Part shown: in pieces, positions 1-5,120 of the stretch | Layout: every line of letters starts with the position of its first letter | Position numbering within the stretch: the stretch's first letter is position 1 | Assembly (NCBI GenBank): GCA_016929175.1 | Contig: JAFGJI010000140.1 | Span: 1 to 5,120, forward strand | Origin: Thermoplasmatota archaeon | GTDB lineage: Archaea > Thermoplasmatota > Penumbrarchaeia > Penumbrarchaeales > Penumbrarchaeaceae | Direction: 5' to 3' | DNA length: 5,120 nt | Program-made: the position numbers and the translations under genes | Notes under the pieces: model-generated | Told to the model about the DNA's origin: nothing | Seen by the model: only the letters and a program-made list of their open reading frames with translations | Databases searched by the model: none

Positions 1-2811
1 CAGCTCCTCATCCGGGTCAGGGTCAGAGCTGCCCGATCCGTTCAGGACGATGATCTCATCGTCGCTCACCGGCCCCTGCACCGGTTCGGCAACGGCCACT
101 GGGTGATCCGGTAGGTTCTTCACCTTGACAGTGAGGTTCAGCGAAACACCGCAATCGCCGTCGGACAGGTTCAAAACGAAGATCGAGATCCCCACATCGT
201 AGGGACCGGGAGCAAGTCTGAGAATGCTCCCCTCGATCGAGCCGAACCCTGGCCCATCCAGTATCTGAAATGAGAGATCCTCCGGTTCATTATCCATATC
301 AGAGCCCTCAAGCTCCAACTCCTTCACGGAATCCTGGTCCAGCTCGATGACGATCTCGTTACTTCCGACGGTGGTGGTCCCGATCCTCTCCCATACCGGA
401 GGGTCGTTCACATTGATTACATCGAGTTTGAAAACGGACCAGTTCCAATCCTTGCCATCGTAGATGGAGATGTTCAATTCGTGGACCCCGACCATGTCGT
501 TGGTGACGAGGAGGGAGAGGTTTCCGGTGTAAGGGTCGAACATGAAGTCCTCCGGTCTCTCTATCAGGGCTCTGAGATCACCGAGGTCGAGAAGGAATGA
601 GATCCTGTCCTCGGGGTCAGAGTCGTATCCGTTGAACCTGTATTCAAGGTAGGTGTCTTCTATAACCTGAAGGTCGGGAACAGGTTCTATCACGGGTATG
701 TCCTGAACGGAGATCACCTCCAGCTGGATATCCCGGTACACCGTATCATGATCGTCGCCCAGCGATAGGGAAACGGTGCTGTCTCCGTACCAATTCTCCT
801 TGAGGAATACCATGAACAGTTCGCTGCCGATGAGCTCCACGGTGAGGTTCTCGGGATCGGACTGTCCCACCAACAGCAGCTCGAGCTGGCCCCTGGGGCT
901 CTCCACATCGTCGATCAGATCGGTGAGGTCGATCAACGAACCGGGTTCATCATCCTCCTGGAGTTTGATGGTCGGTATCTCCCCGATCGCTGGAAGCCTG
1001 TTCAATATCTCGAAGGAGTTCTCCAGGAAAAGGGTGAACGGGAAGAAATTGATGCTCTCCACCTGTAGCGAGATATCATACCAGCCAAGGTCCGCTTCAA
1101 TTGGAGGCCTGATCCTGAACTCCCATCTCCCCTGCACGAGGGCCGGTTCGGTGAACCAGTCCACCTCTGTTCCGTTGAAGAGAATATCAATTGTCAGGTT
1201 TACCTCTTCCAGCGGTCCGTCAAGGTTGGGCTCCAGTGTCAGGTTGGTGTATATATTCCTTGTCACGTCCGTTCCCATCTGCATGAGGGTCAGGTTGAGT
1301 TTTCTCTCGGAGTAGACAAGGGTTGCATTCATCATATCCAGTACCATGGATGCTCCGAGGTGGTCAGTGACCCTGATCCTGAAGGAATAGGGGCCGAGAT
1401 CGAAGTTCTCTTCTGGGGAGAAGGAGACATTGAAGGTACCGTTTTTATCATCGTACATGATGCCCCCTATTGCATATTTGTCCCATTCGGGGTGCTTCCT
1501 CGAAGAAGAGAGTACGCTGACCTTCAGATCTCCCTCGAACTGGTCTGGGTCCGAAACTGCAATTGTGAGATGAGAAGCCTCTGTCCTGACGACAATTTCC
1601 GGAACGGCGACATGATCTATTCCGGGAGAAATATTCTCCCTCCAGGACACGGACCAGCTGTCAAGTTCCGGATATGCGGCGTCCATTGATGTGAAGTTCG
1701 CCCTCAACCTGATGGAGGGATATTCAATGGGATCGATCCCGGAGATCTTGAGGTTTGACCCGGACATGTTGACAAATCCGGGTATGTACCTGTTGTTTTT
1801 TGCATCGAGAATGGATACCGTGATCCCCGATCCCGGAGGGCAAACCTTGCTAATGTTCAGGTCCTTCCAGTAATGGTTCTGCGGTACGGTTATCGCATTG
1901 GATATCAGGAAGACATCCGTATTGCGGTAACCGTTCTTCCAGGCATAGTAGGAATGGTAATTGGCCCTTATCTGGGTGGCCGATAGTGCCTTGTCGGACA
2001 GCTTCACCTCATCGATCAGGCCGTCGTACGGATAGCTTAGGTAGCTGCCTCCGTCAAAGCATCCTATGAAGAGGGGATTGTTGTAATGGGTCATACCCGT
2101 CGAGCTTGCGGTGGTTGCTATGTTCTTCCCATCGAGGTAGAGCCTCACGTTGGAGCCGTCGTATGTTCCGACGAGGTACTGCCACTGGTTTTTCTTCACG
2201 AGAGATTGGGCGTTTGCGTGCTTCACCGATGGGGTCTCTATGGTGAACTGACCGATCATCATGTAGTATCCTACCCTCTTGTGGACTATGAATCCCTTGC
2301 TGTCGAACTGTCCGGGCAACGTATGGGGGTAGATCCAGGCTTCCACGGTTATCCTGCTGGGATTCAGTACGCTGCTCCATGGCACCTTGACGTAGTCGTT
2401 CGTCCCGTCGAAATCCAGGGCCGATCCGTCGATGCCGTTTACCCAATCCGCGGAGTTCATGTTGTACATGGTCCCATGCTTGCTGTTGCTTGATGAATCG
2501 TTGACCTTGGTTCCCGAGCCCTCGTCGAAATGCCAGAGTGCAATGGTGTTTGGGTCCACAATGTTGAGACCCCTCACCAGACCCGGAAAGATCGTTCCGT
2601 TCGCGAGCTCGAACTCGGGTCCGTTCAACGCATGATCGCCCTTTGCCATGGTTGCAATGTAAGATCCATTATTGAACTCGTCCGTCCATCTGTTCCCTCT
2701 GCCATCGCTGAAAAAAGGAGGTGCCGAAACGGATCCTGCATCGGTTAGACCGATCGAGCCGAACCCTGAGATCAGAAGACCGAACACTGCTAGAAGGATG
2801 ATCACTCTCAT
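1..2811 (-). CDS. Large secreted LamG and Ig/cadherin-like repeat surface protein (C-terminus outside window)
   Basis: The frame is open for 937 codons and runs off the window edge. Residues 1-30 look like a signal peptide: Arg2, a hydrophobic stretch at 3-20 and possible cleavage after Ala25 or Ala30. Residues about 88-285 match the LamG/concanavalin-like fold: ALWHFDEG near 91-98, then ALDFDGTNDYV, ITVEAWIYP, WQYLVGTYDGSNVRLYLDG and a closing GLIDEVKLSDKALS. Residues 286-391 form a beta-rich module ending LDSWSVSW that I cannot name. Ig/cadherin-like modules follow at about 402-492, 498-603, 606-704, 705-805 and 806-903. Their linkers include VISVQDIP and VINVNDPP, and acidic DSDPED-type motifs could bind calcium. 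A PKD-like domain begins near 905 (GSGSSDPDPDEEL). About twenty N-x-S/T sequons suggest a glycosylated exported protein. Only three cysteines occur (251, 324, 887). Adhesion or polymer binding outside the cell is inferred; no catalytic domain is visible. The start at 2811 is chosen for the signal peptide, a GGGG motif and a TATA box; an in-frame ATG at 2895 is less likely. Confidence 0.93.
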   Translation of the reverse strand, partial: MRVIILLAVFGLLISGFGSIGLTDAGSVSAPPFFSDGRGNRWTDEFNNGSYIATMAKGDHALNGPEFELANGTIFPGLVRGLNIVDPNTIALWHFDEGSGTKVNDSSSNSKHGTMYNMNSADWVNGIDGSALDFDGTNDYVKVPWSSVLNPSRITVEAWIYPHTLPGQFDSKGFIVHKRVGYYMMIGQFTIETPSVKHANAQSLVKKNQWQYLVGTYDGSNVRLYLDGKNIATTASSTGMTHYNNPLFIGCFDGGSYLSYPYDGLIDEVKLSDKALSATQIRANYHSYYAWKNGYRNTDVFLISNAITVPQNHYWKDLNISKVCPPGSGITVSILDAKNNRYIPGFVNMSGSNLKISGIDPIEYPSIRLRANFTSMDAAYPELDSWSVSWRENISPGIDHVAVPEIVVRTEASHLTIAVSDPDQFEGDLKVSVLSSSRKHPEWDKYAIGGIMYDDKNGTFNVSFSPEENFDLGPYSFRIRVTDHLGASMVLDMMNATLVYSERKLNLTLMQMGTDVTRNIYTNLTLEPNLDGPLEEVNLTIDILFNGTEVDWFTEPALVQGRWEFRIRPPIEADLGWYDISLQVESINFFPFTLFLENSFEILNRLPAIGEIPTIKLQEDDEPGSLIDLTDLIDDVESPRGQLELLLVGQSDPENLTVELIGSELFMVFLKENWYGDSTVSLSLGDDHDTVYRDIQLEVISVQDIPVIEPVPDLQVIEDTYLEYRFNGYDSDPEDRISFLLDLGDLRALIERPEDFMFDPYTGNLSLLVTNDMVGVHELNISIYDGKDWNWSVFKLDVINVNDPPVWERIGTTTVGSNEIVIELDQDSVKELELEGSDMDNEPEDLSFQILDGPGFGSIEGSILRLAPGPYDVGISIFVLNLSDGDCGVSLNLTVKVKNLPDHPVAVAEPVQGPVSDDEIIVLNGSGSSDPDPDEEL

Positions 2812-2818
2812 TCTATTT

Positions 2819-2822
2819 CCCC
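2819..2822 (-). promoter_or_regulatory. Ribosome binding site of the secreted LamG protein gene
   Basis: On the minus strand GGGGA lies seven bases before the ATG at 2811, a plausible but weak match to the archaeal anti-Shine-Dalgarno sequence. It supports this ATG over the in-frame ATG codons further upstream at 2862 and 2895, which have no comparable motif. Confidence 0.5.
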
Positions 2823-2845
2823 GGTCCGTATCAACAATGTCCCGG

Positions 2846-2858
2846 TTTATTAAAATTT
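2846..2858 (-). promoter_or_regulatory. Archaeal TATA-box promoter of the secreted LamG protein gene
   Basis: The minus strand reads AAATTTTAATAAA, with purine-rich GATGCAAA at its upstream edge that could act as a BRE. It is centred about 40 bases before the ATG at 2811. With the usual archaeal spacing of about 25 bases this predicts a transcription start near 2826 and a leader of about 15 bases, enough to hold the GGGG ribosome binding motif. The sequence and its downstream flank resemble the permease promoter at 4302-4326. Confidence 0.6.
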
Positions 2859-2972
2859 GCATCTCTGGATGGATGTCGATCACGCTCGTTCCCATCAGAC
2901 CATAATCGACACACGATAGATCCTATATTGAAGAAAGTGTGATCTTCGAACGTAGCAACCTGAATTTTTTAC

Positions 2973-2984
2973 CATGATATCATG
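2973..2984. repeat. Perfect 12-bp palindrome CATGATATCATG
   Basis: This self-complementary sequence lies in the spacer between the permease stop codon and the secreted-protein promoter, next to a T6 tract at 2965-2970. On the plus strand the T tract precedes the palindrome, and on the minus strand an A tract follows it, so it does not form a standard terminator for the permease. It could be a protein-binding site or chance in an A/T-rich stretch. The rest of the 239-bp spacer (2812-3050) holds only the promoter elements listed separately and no convincing gene. Confidence 0.35.
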
Positions 2985-3050
2985 ATCTTGAAGACGAACA
3001 GAAACATACGAACTTCCACAAGCTCCCAAATTGATCCTGCACCGGGGCCC

Positions 3051-4289
3051 CTATAAAAATATCAGGAAGACCCAGTAAACGAGGAAATTCAAAAGGGTTA
3101 ACGGAGCCCCGATCTTGAAAAATTCAAGAAAGGTAATGGTATCACCCGTTCGTTTCTCGGCATTCTGAACAATGATCACATTGCTGGCTGCTCCGATGAG
3201 CGTGAGGTTTCCCGCGATCGTTGAACCCGCTGCAAGGGCGATCATCGATATGTTTGATGCACCAGCCTCTGAAAGAACAGGCAGATATAATGCCACGAGC
3301 GGGACGTTGGATATTACCTGGCTACCGAAAATGCTGATGGCGAATATTATCGGTATGGAATCCATTTCCACACTATCACTCCCGAAAATGTCATTGAATA
3401 CCCCCGTATTCCAAACGCTTTTCATGAGAATGAACATCGATATAAAGAAAAGCAGAGTGGACCAGTCAATGGAACGAATGATCTGGAACCTCCTTCCATG
3501 AAAAAGGACTATGGGAAGCATGGAAATAAGAGCGATGTACGTGAGCCTCAGATCAAAGCCCGGAAAGATAAAGGCAAGGCAGATCTTCAATATGATCATG
3601 ATCAGTATCAGGAAAAGGGACACCTTGGTGAGAAGCGCGAGCTTCTCATCGCGGATAGGTTCGGGCTTGATATCCATGACCTTTTTACCGAATTCCTTTC
3701 TGAAAGCGATCCTGACAACAATAAAAACCATCATCAGGTTGATCAGGGTTGGAAAGAAAAGATGCGATACGAATTCCAGGAACGGATTTTCCAGTGTGCC
3801 CTCAAGAGCAACGAGAAGGTTCTGTGGATTTCCGATGGGACTCACCACACTTCCGATGGTTATGGAAAAAGCCAATGTCATCAACATCAATTTTGGCGAG
3901 ATCCTGCTTGTCCTGGAAAGAATAAGAACAACAGGGGTTCCGATCACGGCAACGGTATCGTTCATAAGAAAGGCCGATGATATGGCCATGATGATGATGA
4001 TCGATAGGATCAGAACATCGACTCTCACGGCCTTTCTAAATATCTTCTCCGATAACCTGGTGAGAAGGCCGCTCTCGTCGAGAGCCTGTCCGATCACGAA
4101 AACACAGAAGAGGTATATGATCACATCAAGGTCGATGGAATTCATCGCATCCGGAAGGGATATCTGACGGAGAAGAAGGACCGCGAGAGCACCCATCCCC
4201 ATTATCTGCCATATCTTCAACCTGAGGCTCCCTATCCTCCGGAAGATGATGAGGATGATCACAACCATCAGGATGATGAGTGCGATCAT
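3051..4289 (-). CDS. ArsB/NhaD/SLC13-superfamily ion permease
   Basis: The 412-residue protein is hydrophobic almost throughout, with roughly ten to twelve predicted membrane segments, and is close to the usual length of the family. It shows the internal duplication typical of the ion transporter superfamily. The segment IDLDVIIYLFCVFVIGQALD (52-71) is echoed by IDWSTLLFFISMFILMKSVW (274-293). LMNDTVAVIGTPVV (108-121) plus SPIGNPQNLLVA (150-161) is echoed by SNVPLVALYLPVL (327-339) plus AGNLTLIGAASNVIIV (359-374). Known relatives export arsenite (ArsB), exchange Na+/H+ (NhaD) or carry citrate and other anions, and the substrate cannot be decided from sequence alone. The polar stretch 197-216 is likely the loop between the two halves. 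In-frame sequence upstream of the ATG meets a TAA with no other start, so the start is well fixed. There is no Shine-Dalgarno, and a TATA box about 30 bases upstream implies a nearly leaderless mRNA. The cysteine-rich protein gene lies immediately upstream on the same strand. Confidence 0.93.
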   Translation of the reverse strand: MIALIILMVVIILIIFRRIGSLRLKIWQIMGMGALAVLLLRQISLPDAMNSIDLDVIIYLFCVFVIGQALDESGLLTRLSEKIFRKAVRVDVLILSIIIIMAISSAFLMNDTVAVIGTPVVLILSRTSRISPKLMLMTLAFSITIGSVVSPIGNPQNLLVALEGTLENPFLEFVSHLFFPTLINLMMVFIVVRIAFRKEFGKKVMDIKPEPIRDEKLALLTKVSLFLILIMIILKICLAFIFPGFDLRLTYIALISMLPIVLFHGRRFQIIRSIDWSTLLFFISMFILMKSVWNTGVFNDIFGSDSVEMDSIPIIFAISIFGSQVISNVPLVALYLPVLSEAGASNISMIALAAGSTIAGNLTLIGAASNVIIVQNAEKRTGDTITFLEFFKIGAPLTLLNFLVYWVFLIFL

Positions 4290-4313
4290 AAGAAGGCCGT
4301 GACATTGGTCCGG

Positions 4314-4326
4314 TTATTTAAATTTT
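4314..4326 (-). promoter_or_regulatory. TATA-box promoter of the permease gene (nearly symmetric)
   Basis: The minus strand reads AAAATTTAAATAA, centred about 30 bases before the permease ATG at 4289. Usual archaeal spacing puts the transcription start near 4294, leaving a leader of about five bases or fewer. This fits the absence of a ribosome binding motif there. Because TTTAAATT is nearly symmetric, it could also support transcription of the plus strand toward a tiny ORF at 4348. Confidence 0.6.
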
Positions 4327-4347
4327 GATCAAGATAGGGGAAAATAG

Positions 4348-4422
4348 ATGACCAAACGGTTCAGGGGGAAAGATATGCTGGCAAAGATAACTGCACTATT
4401 TTTCCCGAAGCGGTTACGATAA
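4348..4422 (+). CDS. Possible 24-residue basic peptide (doubtful)
   Basis: A short plus-strand ORF lies in the spacer between the cysteine-rich protein gene and the permease. It starts MTKRFRGKDM, ends FFPKRLR, and is strongly basic with a short hydrophobic centre. A GGGG motif lies seven bases before its ATG, and the TATA-like sequence at 4314-4326 is about 29 bases upstream. This arrangement would suit a short transcript, but a run of 25 open codons is expected by chance and no family is recognised. It may instead be ordinary non-coding spacer. Confidence 0.15.
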   Translation: MTKRFRGKDMLAKITALFFPKRLR

Positions 4423-4467
4423 TGGCTCATTTGATCTTATTATGCTATTATCCGGACCTGAAGGCTT

Positions 4468-4881
4468 TCAGCCACAACATGGTCCCTTGAATCGGTCCAG
4501 TACTTTCAATAGACCCTCTTTCAATATCTCTCTCGGAATGTTCTCACTTGAGGTCCCATCGTATTCGAATGTCCTGCAGTTCGTTTCCTCTCCGCAAACA
4601 TCCGAACAGGAACCACAGTAGTTTTCGGAAATCTCCAGTTTTCCGGACACGATCTCCTCGATGTCCTGTCCGTTCAATCTTATGGTTGGGGACCTCTTCA
4701 GTCCGTATTTCTCTTCATCTTCCCTGTTCCCTATCCTGATCTTGTTCACGCTGAGATGATCGATGACCCGCAATTCCGGTCTCAATTCCAGAAGTACCTC
4801 ATCAAGTGTCCCATCGGTGGTCTGGCACCTCTCGCAACAGGACAGGTCCAGATACAGGAAATCTATTACCAATCTGTTCAT
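4468..4881 (-). CDS. Cysteine-rich thioredoxin-like protein, resembles DUF2703 family
   Basis: The protein has 137 residues, no signal peptide and no membrane segment, so it is probably cytosolic. It matches my recollection of the DUF2703 family, a thioredoxin-fold family of unknown function found in archaea and anaerobes. A beta strand (LVIDFLYLDL) is followed by a CxxC-type motif at 16-19 (SCCERC), a helix, then SPTIRLNG at 64-71, which resembles the thioredoxin cis-proline loop. The conserved-looking core SENYCGSCSDVCGEE (85-99) and CRTFEYDG (102-109) follow, and the chain ends GPCCG. Nine cysteines are present (15, 16, 19, 89, 92, 96, 102, 135, 136), including adjacent pairs near both ends. 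Thiol-disulfide exchange or binding of a metal or metalloid is inferred. The start is supported by GGTGAG six bases upstream. pgk ends 68 bases upstream on the same strand, so read-through from pgk is possible; the permease follows after 178 bases. Confidence 0.85.
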   Translation of the reverse strand: MNRLVIDFLYLDLSCCERCQTTDGTLDEVLLELRPELRVIDHLSVNKIRIGNREDEEKYGLKRSPTIRLNGQDIEEIVSGKLEISENYCGSCSDVCGEETNCRTFEYDGTSSENIPREILKEGLLKVLDRFKGPCCG

Positions 4882-4887
4882 TATCCA

Positions 4888-4893
4888 CTCACC
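4888..4893 (-). promoter_or_regulatory. Shine-Dalgarno site of the cysteine-rich protein gene
   Basis: GGTGAG on the minus strand, six bases before the ATG at 4881, is a common form of ribosome binding site in archaea and fixes the start of the gene. It overlaps a seven-codon ORF beginning at 4904 whose stop codon overlaps the gene's start (TAATG). Confidence 0.7.
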
Positions 4894-4922
4894 TTCGTCA
4901 TCATTTTTTCAGTTGAACGTCT

Positions 4923-4941
4923 ATCGACCGATCGGGTCGAT
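4923..4941. repeat. Hairpin between pgk and the cysteine-rich protein gene
   Basis: ATCGACC (4923-4929) and GGTCGAT (4935-4941) are perfect inverted copies separated by five bases, giving a 7-bp stem. It lies nine bases beyond the pgk stop codon. On the minus strand it is followed by AGACG and, further on, an A6 tract rather than a T tract, so it is not a textbook terminator. It could protect or process the 3' end of pgk mRNA or be a protein-binding site. Confidence 0.45.
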
Positions 4942-4949
4942 CCAAAATA

Positions 4950-5120
4950 TCAGGTCTTTCTCGAGGATGGTATCACCAGTTCGCTGTCCATGAACAGCTC
5001 CTTTGACCTCTTCAAGGCCGTGAGAACGGGCATCTCCTTCCCGCTTAAATAATTTATCAGGGCCCCTCCACCGGTGGAGACATGGTCGATATGGGTGAAC
5101 CTCATGTCCTTGATGACCGC
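4950..5120 (-). CDS. pgk: Phosphoglycerate kinase, C-terminal 56 residues (5' part outside window)
   Basis: The visible tail contains FTHIDHVSTGGGALINYLSG followed by KEMPVLTALKRSKE and ends with TGA. The S-T-G-G-G-A loop, then a short helix, a G-K-E-x-P turn and an A-L-(K) helix are the typical C-terminal part of phosphoglycerate kinase. In that enzyme the glycine loop contacts the nucleotide phosphates in the C-terminal domain. The enzyme interconverts 1,3-bisphosphoglycerate plus ADP with 3-phosphoglycerate plus ATP in glycolysis and gluconeogenesis, in the cytosol. The HxSTGGGA form with alanine after the glycines fits archaeal sequences. About 350 residues are expected upstream of the window. 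The tail after the last helix (KELFMDSELVIPSSRKT) is slightly longer than I would expect, a minor oddity. No clear terminator follows the stop codon. Confidence 0.9.
   Translation of the reverse strand, partial: AVIKDMRFTHIDHVSTGGGALINYLSGKEMPVLTALKRSKELFMDSELVIPSSRKT

Noticed and set aside
776..1315. A 179-codon plus-strand ORF opposite the secreted-protein gene
   Set aside because: Its serine-rich translation is the antisense shadow of the minus-strand frame, which has a coherent signal peptide, LamG and Ig-like domains.
2054..2446. A 130-codon minus-strand ORF and a 135-codon plus-strand ORF at 2086-2493
   Set aside because: Both are out-of-frame readings of the LamG domain region; the in-frame reading has clear LamG motifs.
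2712..2722. Plus-strand AAAAAAGGAGGTG, a near-perfect Shine-Dalgarno sequence
   Set aside because: It encodes the APPFF stretch of the secreted protein on the other strand, and no start codon with a plausible gene follows it on the plus strand.
3511..4167. A 218-codon plus-strand ORF, with an overlapping 160-codon ORF at 3498-3980
   Set aside because: Both lie fully antisense to the permease, whose paired superfamily motifs show that the minus strand is coding. Their translations show no recognisable domain.
4460..4480. Short inverted repeat CTGAA/TTCAG over the stop of the cysteine-rich gene as a terminator
   Set aside because: The stem is only five base pairs and no T tract follows on the minus strand.
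4756..5052. A 98-codon plus-strand ORF across the pgk end and the cysteine-rich gene
   Set aside because: It is antisense to two recognised genes and crosses their spacer; its translation shows no domain.
1..5120. CRISPR array, tRNA/rRNA gene, insertion sequence or attachment site
   Set aside because: No regularly spaced repeats, no tRNA-like or rRNA-like sequence, no transposase-like frame and no terminal repeats were found on reading both strands.

Overview
The window reads as archaeal chromosome, most likely from a euryarchaeal or Thermoplasmatota-type lineage; the lineage is an inference. The evidence is TATA-box promoters with short leaders, Shine-Dalgarno sequences of the GGTGA/GGGG type, heavy use of AGG/AGA (Arg) and ATA (Ile) codons, an archaeal-type phosphoglycerate kinase C-terminus, and a large secreted LamG/Ig-like surface protein with many N-glycosylation sequons. 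All four convincing genes lie on the minus strand. No rRNA, tRNA, CRISPR array, insertion sequence or integration signature was seen.

Layout, in the direction of transcription (high to low coordinates): (1) 5120-4950, the last 56 codons of phosphoglycerate kinase (pgk), which begins outside the window. (2) A 68-bp spacer with a perfect 7-bp stem hairpin and a GGTGAG ribosome binding site. (3) 4881-4468, a 137-residue cysteine-rich, thioredoxin-like protein resembling the DUF2703 family. (4) A 178-bp spacer with a strong TATA box. (5) 4289-3051, a 412-residue permease of the ArsB/NhaD/SLC13 (ion transporter) superfamily, probably made from a nearly leaderless mRNA. (6) A 239-bp spacer with a 12-bp palindrome and the promoter of the next gene. 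(7) 2811-1, the first 937 codons of a very large secreted protein. It has a signal peptide, a LamG/concanavalin-like domain, an unnamed beta-rich module, then at least five Ig/cadherin-like modules and the start of a PKD-like domain. It continues past position 1.

How the genes may work together: pgk is central carbon metabolism and the neighbouring genes have no obvious link to it. The cysteine-rich protein and the permease are neighbours on the same strand. The first has vicinal cysteine pairs and the second is a relative of arsenite exporters, so a joint role in thiol or metal(loid) handling is possible but unproven. The permease has its own promoter. The large secreted protein is probably a cell-surface adhesin or a carbohydrate- or protein-binding factor with its own promoter. 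That promoter resembles the permease promoter over about 24 bp, which may be a shared promoter signature of the organism or coordinated control.

Nothing here amounts to a clearly new defence or mobile system. The points most worth a second look are the cysteine protein/permease pair, the unnamed module of the secreted protein, the shared promoter sequence and the hairpin downstream of pgk.
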